Shown here: positions 40,130-49,768 of the stretch, piece by piece
How positions within the stretch are numbered: the stretch's first letter is position 1
Layout of the letters: every line of letters starts with the position of its first letter
Source of the DNA: Flavobacterium quisquiliarum
GTDB lineage: Bacteria > Bacteroidota > Bacteroidia > Flavobacteriales > Flavobacteriaceae
DNA length: 64,000 bases
NCBI RefSeq assembly: GCF_019308285.1
Contig: NZ_WWEM01000039.1
Coordinates: 124,001-188,000, forward strand
Reading direction: 5' to 3'
Notes under the pieces: model-generated
Database searches by the model: none
The model's input: only the letters and a program-made list of their open reading frames with translations
Told to the model about the DNA's origin: nothing
Program-made: the position numbers and the translations under genes

Positions 40130-40534
40130 TTATTTTATTTCCTGACAAAGCTCCACTAAAACACCATTTGTGTTCTTTGGATGTAGAAAAACTACCAATT
40201 TATTGTCAGCTCCTTTCTTCGGAACTTCATTGATCAGTACAAAACCTTCATTTTTTAAACGGACAATTTCTGCTTCGATATCGTCAACATCAAATGCAAT
40301 ATGATGAATTCCTTCTCCTTTTTTCTCTAAAAACTTAGCTATTGGACTTTCTGGATTGGTCGCCACCAAAAGTTCTATCTTATTGTTTCCTGTCTGAAAA
40401 AAAGAAGTCAGCACACCTTCGCTTTCTACAGCTTCCATTTTATAAGACGGAACTCCAAGCATTTTTTCGAACAAAACATTGGCGTCGTCCATGTTTTTCA
40501 CTGCAATCCCGATATGTTCTATTTTATTTACCAT
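40130..40534 (-). CDS. mce: Methylmalonyl-CoA epimerase
   Basis: Interconverts (2R)- and (2S)-methylmalonyl-CoA, linking propionate metabolism to succinyl-CoA through methylmalonyl-CoA mutase. 134 residues of VOC fold: IEHIGIAVKNMDDANVLFEKMLG (metal His7), FQTGNNKIELLVATNPESP (metal Glu), EGIHHIAFDVDDIE (metal His) and the final GVLVELCQE (metal Glu) all fit the family. It is 10 bases after the 785-residue gene on the same strand, but a functional link is doubtful. Confidence 0.95.
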   Translation of the reverse strand: MVNKIEHIGIAVKNMDDANVLFEKMLGVPSYKMEAVESEGVLTSFFQTGNNKIELLVATNPESPIAKFLEKKGEGIHHIAFDVDDIEAEIVRLKNEGFVLINEVPKKGADNKLVVFLHPKNTNGVLVELCQEIK

Positions 40535-40544
40535 TTTTTCAAAT

Positions 40545-42902
40545 TTATTGATTCACATAAGTATTAAAATAACCGCATTCCGCAATTACATCCTGATAAT
40601 ATTTAGTATCTGAATAGTCCTTTTTCAAAGCCTTGAATGAGTTCCAAGCTATAAAATTAACCTTATCATCCTGAATTTCCCAATAACTATTTATCGCGCT
40701 GTATTTTTTGTTGTAATAATCATTACGTTCACATTTCGAAATCAGATACAAACATTTTGCTTTTTGTTCTTTGTTGGATGCCGCTTCAAAAGCTTTTTGA
40801 TAATACATTTTCGAAACCGAATTATTAGTAATCATATCTTTCATTGGATTTCTAAATGAATACGGACTCGATCCATAACCTACAATAGTAATTTCATAAA
40901 ATGTTCTTCCGTTTCCAAAATGAGAGATATTATAAAATGCATTTCCAAGCAAAAGACTGTTGGTATAAACATCTTCTTTCTTTGCTAACTTATCCTGCAT
41001 TTCTTTAATTGTACTTAAGAAATCCATATAAGTGTATTTTCTTTTTTGATAAGCGACATGATCACAATCGTGGCAATCTTTAATGCTTCCGTTAAACGGA
41101 TTTCCTAAAAATTTATAATACTGAACTGAGTCGGCTTGTTTCATAAACTCAATTGCTTCTGGGATTTTATTTTTGAAAGTAGCTTGAACTGCTTGAAAAT
41201 TATTAATGTCTTTTAATTTCAAACTATAAATTCCGGCACCAATTTTCTCAATTTCTGATTTATTAGATTTCTCTAAGAAACTTTTCATGGCCAATAAATC
41301 TTTTTCATTATCGTAAAATGAATTTCCATCGTTCCAATAACTATAACGGGATTCATTAAACAACTCTGCCATTACCATATTTGACTTTGATTTATACAAA
41401 GCAGCCAAATAGTTTTTACTCCATTGCGAAGCATTTTGATAACGGAATTCACTTCCTTTATACGTTTTTGGTAATTCAAAATAAAGCCAATTCAAATCGG
41501 CTAAAACAGTTTTAACATTCGTATCATCCAATTTATCAATTTTGCTCATATTATTTACAAAACGAAGTAATCTGATTTGATAACGCGCTAGTTCCGTTTT
41601 CGGAAGTGTTTTTTCTGCTTTAGTATAATTTTTATCTGCATTAGTATAATCTCCTTTTAAAGTCTGAAGATAACCAATCGCAATGTCCCACAAATACGGT
41701 CTCTGCGTATTTCCTGCAGCCGAAATTTTAGCAATTAAATCTAAAGCACTGTTATCGATTTTTGATTTGTTTTCAGTTTTGTTTTCGGCAATGGTCTGTG
41801 GTCTTCTCGGCTGGTCTTGACTTCCATCCTTTTGAAACGAATTATTGATTTTTTGTTCTAATGAATTTACCAAACGAGTTCCTAAATAATTTAAATGCTC
41901 ACTTTTTGGATCTATTTCATAAATCTTTTCAATAGCTTGTTTTTCATCTTTATAATAACCGTGAATGGCCCAAAGCGCTGCTTTTTCATTATTATTTTTC
42001 GCCATTGCTAAAGCTTTTGTCCAATCGGATTCGTTTTTCGGTCGAAAACTATATGCTGTTACCACACGCAATTCTGGACATTTATCAAAAACCTGCGCAT
42101 ACAAATAATTCGAAACTGCATATTTTTTCTGCTTAAAATTGATTCCCGCTACATAAGCCAAAGCACGATAATACAAAGTATTTTTGGCAACAGAACTCTC
42201 TGTTTTATTAAAAAAGTCAATCGCTTTTTGTTTGTCATTGCTATAAAAACGAGCTTTCATGGTTAAAAACCAATATCTGTTTTTCAAGAAAGGATCAGAC
42301 ATCGTATTATATACATTTTCGATTGACTGAATCATTTTGGCATCCTTGAACGTTTTCTCCACAACTGGATCATAACTCCAATAATCTTGACCAATAGATA
42401 CCGTTTCTATTTTTTGAGCCAAATATAAAAACTCGACAAAGTTTTTAATTTTATCCTCTTTCAAATTGATCTTTTTTCCCCATTTTAGAGAACTCTTATT
42501 CTCTTTCTTGGTTTTATAAAACACATGAAGATCTTCAATTTCTTCTTTGTTTTTGATTGTATTTTTATCATCAGAATAATAGCTTGGGTGCTCATCTCCG
42601 ATCAAGAAATAATTTACCGTCGTTGTATCAGCCTTTCCTTTAAGATAATCGGCCCAATCTGATTTTATGTTTTTATTGAAACGAGAATTGTGCTGCGTAT
42701 CAAAACCAATTCCGTAAAAAATTCCGCCTGATAAAAATAAAGGCGAATAGGATTTGTCTGCAAAAGTTTCGGGCGTAAAATTAGAATTGTAGCCAAAGAA
42801 ATCCCAATCGTCTCCGCCAGCGCAGGCATAAATGATTCCGTATATCGAAAGTAAAGCAAGGCTAAAACTTAGAAATAACTTGTTCAAAAATATTCTTTTC
42901 AT
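40545..42902 (-). CDS. Large exported protein, TPR-like, unknown function
   Basis: 785 residues. The N-terminus is a signal sequence with a possible lipobox (IIYAC at about 23-27), then a region rich in Trp, Tyr and Asp (GGDDWDFFGYNSNF). From about 240 to 490 the sequence is helical with repeats resembling tetratricopeptide units (for example LWDIAIGYLQTLKGDYTNADKNYTKAEKTLPKT), and a later section has CHDCDHVAY. A role in the envelope or in assembly is inferred only from the export signal and TPR-like repeats. It overlaps the preceding gene by 41 bases. Confidence 0.78.
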   Translation of the reverse strand: MKRIFLNKLFLSFSLALLSIYGIIYACAGGDDWDFFGYNSNFTPETFADKSYSPLFLSGGIFYGIGFDTQHNSRFNKNIKSDWADYLKGKADTTTVNYFLIGDEHPSYYSDDKNTIKNKEEIEDLHVFYKTKKENKSSLKWGKKINLKEDKIKNFVEFLYLAQKIETVSIGQDYWSYDPVVEKTFKDAKMIQSIENVYNTMSDPFLKNRYWFLTMKARFYSNDKQKAIDFFNKTESSVAKNTLYYRALAYVAGINFKQKKYAVSNYLYAQVFDKCPELRVVTAYSFRPKNESDWTKALAMAKNNNEKAALWAIHGYYKDEKQAIEKIYEIDPKSEHLNYLGTRLVNSLEQKINNSFQKDGSQDQPRRPQTIAENKTENKSKIDNSALDLIAKISAAGNTQRPYLWDIAIGYLQTLKGDYTNADKNYTKAEKTLPKTELARYQIRLLRFVNNMSKIDKLDDTNVKTVLADLNWLYFELPKTYKGSEFRYQNASQWSKNYLAALYKSKSNMVMAELFNESRYSYWNDGNSFYDNEKDLLAMKSFLEKSNKSEIEKIGAGIYSLKLKDINNFQAVQATFKNKIPEAIEFMKQADSVQYYKFLGNPFNGSIKDCHDCDHVAYQKRKYTYMDFLSTIKEMQDKLAKKEDVYTNSLLLGNAFYNISHFGNGRTFYEITIVGYGSSPYSFRNPMKDMITNNSVSKMYYQKAFEAASNKEQKAKCLYLISKCERNDYYNKKYSAINSYWEIQDDKVNFIAWNSFKALKKDYSDTKYYQDVIAECGYFNTYVNQ

Positions 42903-43866
42903 AATGGTTTAAATTGAATTCGTCTAAATCGTAAAATATAATTTCGTTTGGTTTTGCAGGCAGATTTTCATCCAAATCTTCTGCCATTTCTTTTAAATCT
43001 TTTGTTGCAATTTCTTCTATTTTCAACAGATCGTTTTCTTCATAAAAAATTCCGTTTTTATAATTAGACTTTTTAACTCTAAAAAAAATAGAATGTGTTT
43101 TTTCAAAATTTGGATCTTGCAGCAACTCTTTTGTATTCATTTTAGAACGCAGTCCGATTACTTTATTATTTCTAATGTGAACTCCCCAAGAATAAATCGG
43201 CAGAGCCAAATCAAGATGAAGCGGATATTTTTTTAAACTGCTCAAATATTTTTCAGCGACTTTTTGATCGTAAATTGAATTGAGAGAATCTGTCGCAATT
43301 GATCCCATATTGTAATACATTAGAACTCCCGAATCGACATTTGGAATTTTGGTCTTTTTAAAATATTTAACCTGATGGAGTCGAATTGTAGCCGAAAGTC
43401 TTTTCTTTGAAAGTTTTTTAAAAACTTCTATAAACTTTAAGTAGTTTTCTTTACTCTTCAATGTCCAGTCGCAGTCAATTTGAATTTCTTGGCAGACAAT
43501 TTTATTCTTTGAATTGATTTGTTCTATAAAACCAAAAGTCTTTTCTGCCAGATCATTTACATTTAAATTAGGCTCAAGCATTACTTTATTCTGAATAAAA
43601 ACGACAGGAACAATCGTAAATCCTTCTGAATTTTCATCAAATCGGATTGGAGTAATTGGAAAGGGTTGTTTTGTTTCTGATTGAAGTCCAATGTCAAAAT
43701 AGCGTACATAAAGCTTTTTAACCTGATTTTCTTTCAGAACTGCTTTCTCTTTTTCAGAAAATTTGAAGATTGTTTTCCAGTAATAAAAGGAAATAATTGG
43801 GTTTTCGGTTTTACTACACGATAGCAGTAAAAAGAAAAATAGAACTGGAAAAATTCGTTTTAACAA
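42862..43866 (-). CDS. Lipoprotein with a TIM-barrel-like domain, unknown
   Basis: 334 residues with signal and lipobox LLLSC (Cys17). The mature part has EIQIDCDWTLKSKENYLKFIEVFKKL, SATIRLHQVKYFKKT and VLMYYNMG in the order of beta-alpha units, with acidic residues at strand ends, as in glycoside-hydrolase-like barrels (DUF3142-like proteins look similar). The enzyme activity is not proven. Its 3' end overlaps the start of the 785-residue gene by 41 bases, so the two gene products are probably made together. A -7 box lies 24 bases upstream. Confidence 0.75.
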   Translation of the reverse strand: MLKRIFPVLFFFLLLSCSKTENPIISFYYWKTIFKFSEKEKAVLKENQVKKLYVRYFDIGLQSETKQPFPITPIRFDENSEGFTIVPVVFIQNKVMLEPNLNVNDLAEKTFGFIEQINSKNKIVCQEIQIDCDWTLKSKENYLKFIEVFKKLSKKRLSATIRLHQVKYFKKTKIPNVDSGVLMYYNMGSIATDSLNSIYDQKVAEKYLSSLKKYPLHLDLALPIYSWGVHIRNNKVIGLRSKMNTKELLQDPNFEKTHSIFFRVKKSNYKNGIFYEENDLLKIEEIATKDLKEMAEDLDENLPAKPNEIIFYDLDEFNLNHYEKNIFEQVISKF

Positions 43867-43889
43867 AACCTGAAAATTACATTTAAAAC

Positions 43890-43897
43890 CAAAAGTA
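43890..43897 (-). promoter_or_regulatory. -7 promoter box for the 42862-43866 gene
   Basis: On the minus strand TACTTTTG, an exact TAnnTTTG match, 23 bases before the start codon. Confidence 0.5.
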
Positions 43898-44038
43898 AGA
43901 AATTATGCCGTTTTAAAATATTCGAAACGATAAAAAATCGAAGAAATGCAAAAGTCTTAAATCCTAATAAATGGATAAAAAATTTCAATTAAAGCAAATA
44001 TAATCGTTATTTTGTGCAATCAAATTTGAAAAACCGTT

Positions 44039-45727
44039 ATGTTGAAAAACGCTCTAAAATACATTCTATTTATTATTCTAATCTCAGTAGTAAGCTGCGC
44101 TAAAAGAGGCAGTATTACAGGCGGTTTAAAAGATACACTTGCTCCCGTTTTGGTATCGAGTTATCCAGAAAACTACAGCACAAATTTTAAAGGAAACACC
44201 ATCATTTTAAATTTTGACGAATATATCAAACTGAAAAACAAGAACAAACAGTTAATTATCTCACCTCCATTTAAAAACGAGCCTATAATTACGCCTACTT
44301 CGGTTAGTAAATTTCTAAAAATTGAAATCCGCGATACTTTACAGCCAAATACTACTTATAGTTTAAATTTTGGACAGGCCATTACAGATAATAATGAAGG
44401 AAATGCATTAAATCAATTTAAGTATGTTTTTTCTACAGGACCTTATATCGATTCTCTTAAATTGAACGGAAGAATTAAAGATTCCTACGAAAAATACGTA
44501 GACAACTTTGTTTCTGTAATGTTGTATGAAGTCAATGACAAATTTAAAGATTCTGTTATCTACAAAGAGTTTCCACGTTACATAACGAATACTTTGGATA
44601 GTATGAGAACTTTCCAATTTGAAAATTTAAAAGAAGGGAAATATCTTTTGGTTGCATTAAAAGACAAAGGAAGCAACAATAAATTCAACCCTAAAGACGA
44701 TAAAATCGGATTCTTAAAACATTATATTACGATTCCAACAGATACAGTTTATGAATTGGAATTATTTAAAGAAACATTGCCTTTAAAGACTTTCAAACCA
44801 ATTCAAGCTTCTGGAAATAGATTATTGTTGCCGTATGAAGGAAAACAGAATTTCAAAAACGACAAACCAAAAATTGTTCTTAAAAATGGAAATGAAGTTC
44901 TTGAAACTATTGTAACACAATTTCCTAAAAAAGATTCTCTTCAGGTTTGGTTTAAGCCTTTAAAAGTAGATTCATTATCCATGGAAGTTTCAAAAGAGAG
45001 TTACAATAAAAAGTTTTCTCTTAAGATTAAAGCTTTAAAGAAAGACACTTTAAACATAAAGGCAGTGCAAAACGGTCAGATTAATTTTAGAGAACGTTTT
45101 ACTATGGAAACCGAAACTCCATTGGTAAAATTTGATAAATCTAAAATCACATTAGTCAATAAAGATTCAACAGCCGTTGATTTTACAACAGAATATGATG
45201 AGTTTGACCAAAAGCTCTATGTTGATTTTGAAAAAAAGCCACTGGAAAAATACCATTTTACTTTCCTTCCAGGTGCTCTAACCGATTTTTATGAAAAAAC
45301 AAACGATACCTTATCGTATAAACTATCGACAAAAGAATTTGAAGATTATGGGAATCTAATCTTGAATTTACGAAACGTAAAACGTTTTCCGATTATTGTA
45401 GAAATAACCAACAAAAAAGGAGATAACGTACTGGCAAGCGCCTATTCTGAGGGCGAAACCAAAATCTCTTTTAATCTACTTGTTCCCGAAGAATTTACAA
45501 TTCGTGTAATTTACGACGACAACAAAAATAAAGTTTATGACACTGGAAACTTCCTGCAGAAAACGTATGCAGAAGAAGTATATTATTATCAAAAAGGCAT
45601 TGATGTGCGGTCTAACTGGGATGTTGATGAAACTCTTGATTTAAGCATACCATTTAATCCAGAAGTCGAGAAAAAAGAAGATGTTAAAAAGCAAAAACAA
45701 GCCGAAAAGAAACGGAAAGCCTTTTAA
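44039..45727 (+). CDS. Lipoprotein with N-terminal Ig-like (SbsA-type) domain
   Basis: 562 residues. The signal with lipobox VVSC (Cys20) is followed by KRGSITGGLKDTLAPVLVSSYPENYSTNFKG, the start of an Ig-like domain (SbsA type), which ends near FKYVFSTGPYID. The rest is beta-rich with Lys/Asp segments and a basic C-terminus (EKKEDVKKQKQAEKKRKAF). Such proteins are common in Bacteroidota and may be surface or periplasmic, with unknown ligands. It is convergent with the omega-amidase gene, with a 4 bp overlap at the 3' ends. Confidence 0.87.
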   Translation: MLKNALKYILFIILISVVSCAKRGSITGGLKDTLAPVLVSSYPENYSTNFKGNTIILNFDEYIKLKNKNKQLIISPPFKNEPIITPTSVSKFLKIEIRDTLQPNTTYSLNFGQAITDNNEGNALNQFKYVFSTGPYIDSLKLNGRIKDSYEKYVDNFVSVMLYEVNDKFKDSVIYKEFPRYITNTLDSMRTFQFENLKEGKYLLVALKDKGSNNKFNPKDDKIGFLKHYITIPTDTVYELELFKETLPLKTFKPIQASGNRLLLPYEGKQNFKNDKPKIVLKNGNEVLETIVTQFPKKDSLQVWFKPLKVDSLSMEVSKESYNKKFSLKIKALKKDTLNIKAVQNGQINFRERFTMETETPLVKFDKSKITLVNKDSTAVDFTTEYDEFDQKLYVDFEKKPLEKYHFTFLPGALTDFYEKTNDTLSYKLSTKEFEDYGNLILNLRNVKRFPIIVEITNKKGDNVLASAYSEGETKISFNLLVPEEFTIRVIYDDNKNKVYDTGNFLQKTYAEEVYYYQKGIDVRSNWDVDETLDLSIPFNPEVEKKEDVKKQKQAEKKRKAF

Positions 45728-46491
45728 AGCTTAAGTTCAAATTGGTCTCTATCTCCTAGAAAATTCAATTTTCTGCGAGTTTCCAGCATTATATTTTTAT
45801 CCAATTCAGCCACAAAAACTCCCTGAGTTTCTTGTGGCTTTATGATATAATTTCCCCAGTAATCGATTAATTGGGTGTGACCGTTATGCTCAAAATCATT
45901 ATCATCAAAACCAATTCTGTTTACTCCAGCAACATAACACAAATTCTCAATTGCACGAGCATTTAACAAAGTATCCCAAGCATTGATACGGACTTTTGGC
46001 CAGTTGGCAACATATAAAAGTAGATCGTAATTTTCGACATTTCGAACAAAAACAGGAAATCGCAGATCATAACAAATCTGGAGACAGATTTTCCAACCCA
46101 GATAATCCACAATTACTTTTTGAGTTCCAGAAGTATAAAACTGATCTTCGCCAGCCAATGAAAACAAGTGTCGTTTATCATAATATTGAAAATCTCCTGA
46201 CGGAAAAACAAAAAACATTCTATTGTAAAATGCATCGTTTTCAGTTATAATGACACTTCCTGTAATAGCTGCATTTTTTTGTTTTGCCTTCAATTTCATC
46301 CATTCAAAAGTTTCTCCCTGCATAGTTTCTGCAACATCCGAAGCATTCATTGTAAATCCTGTAGAAAACATTTCCGGAAGCACAATCAAATTGATTTCAG
46401 AATCGATTTCATTAATTTTTGAATCGAAATTTTCTCTGTTTGCAGGAGCATTCTCCCAAACAAGATCAGATTGGATTAAAGCAATTTTCAT
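45724..46491 (-). CDS. Carbon-nitrogen hydrolase family protein (omega-amidase-like)
   Basis: 255 residues of the nitrilase superfamily; the catalytic triad Glu40 (VLPEMFSTGF), Lys106 (YDKRHLFSL) and Cys140 (LQICYDLRFPVF) is complete. The N-terminus (KIALIQSDLVWENAPANRENF) and the AGVNRIGFDDN segment match the YafV/Nit2-type omega-amidases, which hydrolyse 2-oxoglutaramate and 2-oxosuccinamate from glutamine and asparagine transamination. The substrate is assigned by similarity to that group. It is cytoplasmic. Confidence 0.92.
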   Translation of the reverse strand: MKIALIQSDLVWENAPANRENFDSKINEIDSEINLIVLPEMFSTGFTMNASDVAETMQGETFEWMKLKAKQKNAAITGSVIITENDAFYNRMFFVFPSGDFQYYDKRHLFSLAGEDQFYTSGTQKVIVDYLGWKICLQICYDLRFPVFVRNVENYDLLLYVANWPKVRINAWDTLLNARAIENLCYVAGVNRIGFDDNDFEHNGHTQLIDYWGNYIIKPQETQGVFVAELDKNIMLETRRKLNFLGDRDQFELKL

Positions 46492-46568
46492 ATCAGAATA
46501 TTTTTAGTTAAAGGTAGAAAACATTGGCGTAACCTTCATTCATAAGCAAGTATTTTTTAACATTATCA

Positions 46569-46603
46569 TTGCAAAAAAAACGCAGTTTTTGCAAAAAAAA
46601 TGC
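46569..46603. promoter_or_regulatory. Tandem direct repeat upstream of the permease, candidate operator
   Basis: Two direct copies of TTGCAAAAAAAAyGC (46569-46583 and 46589-46603) are separated by 20 bp, i.e. two helical turns. They sit 20 to 54 bp above the TATATTTG box, overlapping the position of the -33 region. This arrangement fits a repressor site; the adjacent DeoR-type gene is the natural candidate. The link is inferred. Confidence 0.5.
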
Positions 46604-46622
46604 GAAGTGTAAAAATATTTTA

Positions 46623-46630
46623 TATATTTG
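46623..46630 (+). promoter_or_regulatory. -7 promoter box of the D-amino acid operon
   Basis: TATATTTG, an exact TAnnTTTG match, 45 bases before the permease start codon. Confidence 0.6.
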
Positions 46631-46675
46631 GAATTCCAACCACAATTATAACTAACTAAAATCCAACCACAAACC

Positions 46676-47995
46676 ATGAGCATTCTCATACTCACTGCGT
46701 GCATTATTTTTTTAATTCTACAGATTGCCTGGTTTAAAATTAATCCGTTTATCGCGTTTATCATTACATCACTTTTGGCCGCGCTTTTTTTGGGATTGCC
46801 AATAGAAACGATTTCTCCTGTTTTGCAAAAAGGCCTAGGTGAAATGCTTGGTTCCATAACTTTAATTATTGTTTTCGGAACTTGCATTGGTAAATTAGCC
46901 GTTTCCTCTGGCGCAGCAAAAGTGATTGCCAAAACGGTCATGAATTGGACTGGAAGAAAATATGTTCGTTTGGGTTTAATGATAACTGGTTTCATCATTG
47001 GAATTCCGCTTTTCTACAGCGTAGGATTTGTTCTTTTAGTGCCGCTGATTTTTTCAGTGGCGCATCAATTTAAACTGTCAAAAGTATATTTAGGAATTCC
47101 AATGCTGGCTTCACTTTCTGTTGCACACGGATTTCTCCCACCGCATCCTTCGCCAATGGCTTTGAGCAGTATTTTAAAAGCAGATATTGGTTTGGTTTTG
47201 ATTTACGGAATCATAATCGCGATTCCAACCATACTAATTGCAGGTTTATGGTTTTCAACCCGCTTTAAAAACATCAAAACCGAATCGGATCATGAAATTT
47301 TAAATGTGGAAGAAATAACTAACGAAGGTAAATTGCCTAGTTTTGGTTTAAGTTTATTCTCTGCCTTATTTCCAGTTTTTGGTTTAACAATTACGTCTTT
47401 ACTACCGCTGATTTCAGATAATGAAAAATTAATTTCAATCTGCAAAATCATCGGAGATCCAAGTATCATAATGTTATTATCACTTTTACTCTGCACTTAC
47501 ACTTTAGGAATTAAAATGAACAGAAGCATGTCATCTGTTATGGATGATTATACACAAGCCATAAAAGATGTTGCACTAATTGTTTTAATTGTTGGCGGTG
47601 CAGGATGCTTAAAAGAAGTTATGATTGTAAGCGGTGTAAACGAAACTATTGTCGCTACTTTAAACCAAGTTAATATTCATCCATTTTTGCTGGCATGGAT
47701 TATGGCCGCAATAATTCGTATTTGTGTGGGTTCTGCGACTGCTGCAGGATTAATGACTGCCAGCGTTTTATTACCTTTACTACAATCCAACGATCTCGAT
47801 CCCAATCTGTTTGTACTTTCTGTTGGAGCTGGAAGTTTAATGTGCTCGCATGTTAACGATCCGAGTTTCTGGATGTTCAAAGAATATTTTAATATCAGTC
47901 TAAAAGACACTTTTAAATCCTGGACTGTAATGGAATCTTTGGTTTCTGTTCTGGGAATTGTATTTATATTTATTTTAAACGCTTTAATACATTAA
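46676..47995 (+). CDS. GntP/DsdX family permease
   Basis: A 439-residue inner-membrane protein with about 12 hydrophobic segments of the gluconate:H+ symporter family. Features: IIVFGTCIGKLAVSSGAAKVIA, VGFVLLVPLIFSVAHQF, HGFLPPHPSPMALSSIL and, late, GSATAAGLMTASVLLP and SVGAGSLMCSHVNDPSFWMFKEYF. Family members take up gluconate or, in the case of DsdX, D-serine. Here the operon context (RidA, D-serine/D-threonine enzyme) favours a D-amino acid. It starts the operon, ahead of ridA by 4 bases. Confidence 0.9.
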   Translation: MSILILTACIIFLILQIAWFKINPFIAFIITSLLAALFLGLPIETISPVLQKGLGEMLGSITLIIVFGTCIGKLAVSSGAAKVIAKTVMNWTGRKYVRLGLMITGFIIGIPLFYSVGFVLLVPLIFSVAHQFKLSKVYLGIPMLASLSVAHGFLPPHPSPMALSSILKADIGLVLIYGIIIAIPTILIAGLWFSTRFKNIKTESDHEILNVEEITNEGKLPSFGLSLFSALFPVFGLTITSLLPLISDNEKLISICKIIGDPSIIMLLSLLLCTYTLGIKMNRSMSSVMDDYTQAIKDVALIVLIVGGAGCLKEVMIVSGVNETIVATLNQVNIHPFLLAWIMAAIIRICVGSATAAGLMTASVLLPLLQSNDLDPNLFVLSVGAGSLMCSHVNDPSFWMFKEYFNISLKDTFKSWTVMESLVSVLGIVFIFILNALIH

Positions 47996-47999
47996 AATC

Positions 48000-48467
48000 A
48001 TGAGTTTAAATCCGCAAGAAAAATTCGAAAGTCTTGGTTTATCCCTTCCTCCCGCTCCACAGCCTTTAGGAATTTACAAACCGTATTTGGTAGACGGAAA
48101 ATATCTATATCTATCAGGTCACGGCCCTGTGCAAGATGATAAGTCATTAATTATTGGACGTATTGGAGAAGACATGGATATCGAAGCAGGAAAATTAGCT
48201 GCAAGGCAAGTTGGACTGACTATGCTTTCTACCATTGTAACCAATTTTGGAAGTTTAAGCAAAGTAAAAAGAGTCATCAAAGTTTTGGGAATGGTAAATT
48301 GTACTTCGGATTTCTTGAGACATCCTTATGTAATAAACGGCTGCAGCGAATTATTTGCAGAAGTTTGGGGGCAAGAAAACGGAATCGGTGTGAGAAGCGC
48401 TGTCGGATTTGGATCACTTCCTGATAATATTCCGGTTGAAGTTGAAGCACTTTTTGAATTGTATTAA
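48000..48467 (+). CDS. RidA family protein
   Basis: 155 residues of the YjgF/RidA family. RidA hydrolyses reactive enamine or imine intermediates (2-aminoacrylate from serine dehydratases). The sequence has YLYLSGHGPV near the start, LTMLSTIVTNFGSL, RVIKVLGMVNCT and a terminal IPVEVEALFEL. This is the somewhat longer subgroup; the usual catalytic Arg of the classic group at the VRSAVG position is present as GVRSAVGFGSLP. Next to a pyridoxal enzyme that produces such intermediates it makes sense as a partner. Confidence 0.9.
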   Translation: MSLNPQEKFESLGLSLPPAPQPLGIYKPYLVDGKYLYLSGHGPVQDDKSLIIGRIGEDMDIEAGKLAARQVGLTMLSTIVTNFGSLSKVKRVIKVLGMVNCTSDFLRHPYVINGCSELFAEVWGQENGIGVRSAVGFGSLPDNIPVEVEALFELY

Positions 48468-48478
48468 TTAGATTTTTT

Positions 48479-48616
48479 AAACATATAGAGTCATAGTTTT
48501 TTTTTTATGTGTTGAAGATTAAAACAAAGGATTAGATAATCCCGCATAGTCTATGTTTATTGATGCAAAGTGAAACACCTTCAACCAGCATCTAAAACCT
48601 ATGACTCTATGTGTTT
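48479..48616. repeat. 138 bp MITE-like element, copy 3 (diverged)
   Basis: The termini are AAACATATAGAGTCATAG and CTATGACTCTATGTGTTT, complementary apart from one mismatch, and related to the ends of copies 1 and 2. It sits between ridA and the D-threonine aldolase-like gene without interrupting either. It also has internal GTGAAACACCTT, similar to the GTGAAACGCCTT of copy 1. Confidence 0.7.
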
Positions 48617-48665
48617 AAAAAAAATTATGTTTACCATAATAACAACCAGCTAAAGAACAACAACC

Positions 48666-49757
48666 ATGCAAAAGAACTGGTGGGAAATCAATTCCGAAAC
48701 GCTTATCGATACTCCGTTTTTAGCAGTTTACGAAGATCGGGCAAGACAAAATATTGAAAAGCTTATTTCTTATGTCAAAGGCGACACGCAACGATTGCGT
48801 CCGCATATTAAAACGCATAAAAATGCCGAAATTTTAGAGCTTTTTAAAATTTATAATATCAAGAAAATAAAATGCGCTACAATTGCTGAAGCTGAACTGG
48901 CTTCCAATCAAAATATCGAAGACATTCTTTTGGCGTATCAACCGGTTGGGTTAAAAGCCGAACGATGGATTTCATTAATTAAAAAGTTTCCTGAGATTCA
49001 TTTTTCAACCATTGTAGACAATATTAAAACGGCTTCAGATTTAAATGAAATTGCCAAAAGAAACAATCTGATTTTGTCTGTTTATTTAGATTTAAATACC
49101 GGAATGAACCGAACTGGTTTTTCCATTTCAGAAAATTGGATTGGGTTAATTGATCAAATTTCACAATTAAAAAGTATTCAATTTGAAGGAATCCATATTT
49201 ATGATGGTCATATAAAAGGAAGTGTTGAAGAAAGAAATTTAGAAGCCTCTAAGTCTTTTGAACAAATTATCAATAAAGCAGAAAATTTTAAAATTGTTGC
49301 AGGAGGTTCTAATACTTTTCCGTTTTATGCCTTACAGGAAAATGTAGAATGTAGTCCGGGAACTTTTGTTTTTTGGGATTCTAATTATCAAAATAACTTG
49401 CCTGAACAGGATTTTAAGCCCGCATTGGTAATCGTTGGAACGATTATTTCTAAACCCACAAAAAATACAATTTGTGTCGACATTGGTTATAAAGCCGTTT
49501 CGTCTGAAAATCCGATTGACAAAAGATTGGTTGTTTTAAATGACGAAGATCTTATTCCAACCGCACATTCTGAAGAACATTTGATTTTTGAAAATAAAGG
49601 TCAGAAAGAATATCAAATCGGCGATATTATTTATGCTGAACCGTATCATGTCTGTCCGACTGTTGCCTTATACGATACTCTTCAAGTGGTCAACAAAAAA
49701 CAGCAAATTTATACACAATGGCCCGTTGGTGCGCGAGGCCGAAAAAATACTATTTAA
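48666..49757 (+). CDS. D-threonine aldolase/D-serine dehydratase-like PLP enzyme
   Basis: 363 residues of the fold-type III (alanine racemase-like) DSD1/D-TA family. The PLP Lys49 is in LRPHIKTHKN. Metal ligands characteristic of the D-serine dehydratase group are present: EEH near 302 and HVC in EPYHVCPTVALYDTL near the end. The enzyme would break down D-serine (to pyruvate and ammonia) or D-threonine (to glycine and acetaldehyde). The choice between dehydratase and aldolase cannot be settled; the zinc His-x-Cys favours the dehydratase. It starts after a repeat element, and its product ends 12 bases before the dipeptidase start. Confidence 0.88.
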   Translation: MQKNWWEINSETLIDTPFLAVYEDRARQNIEKLISYVKGDTQRLRPHIKTHKNAEILELFKIYNIKKIKCATIAEAELASNQNIEDILLAYQPVGLKAERWISLIKKFPEIHFSTIVDNIKTASDLNEIAKRNNLILSVYLDLNTGMNRTGFSISENWIGLIDQISQLKSIQFEGIHIYDGHIKGSVEERNLEASKSFEQIINKAENFKIVAGGSNTFPFYALQENVECSPGTFVFWDSNYQNNLPEQDFKPALVIVGTIISKPTKNTICVDIGYKAVSSENPIDKRLVVLNDEDLIPTAHSEEHLIFENKGQKEYQIGDIIYAEPYHVCPTVALYDTLQVVNKKQQIYTQWPVGARGRKNTI

Positions 49758-49768
49758 TTTTTAATCTT

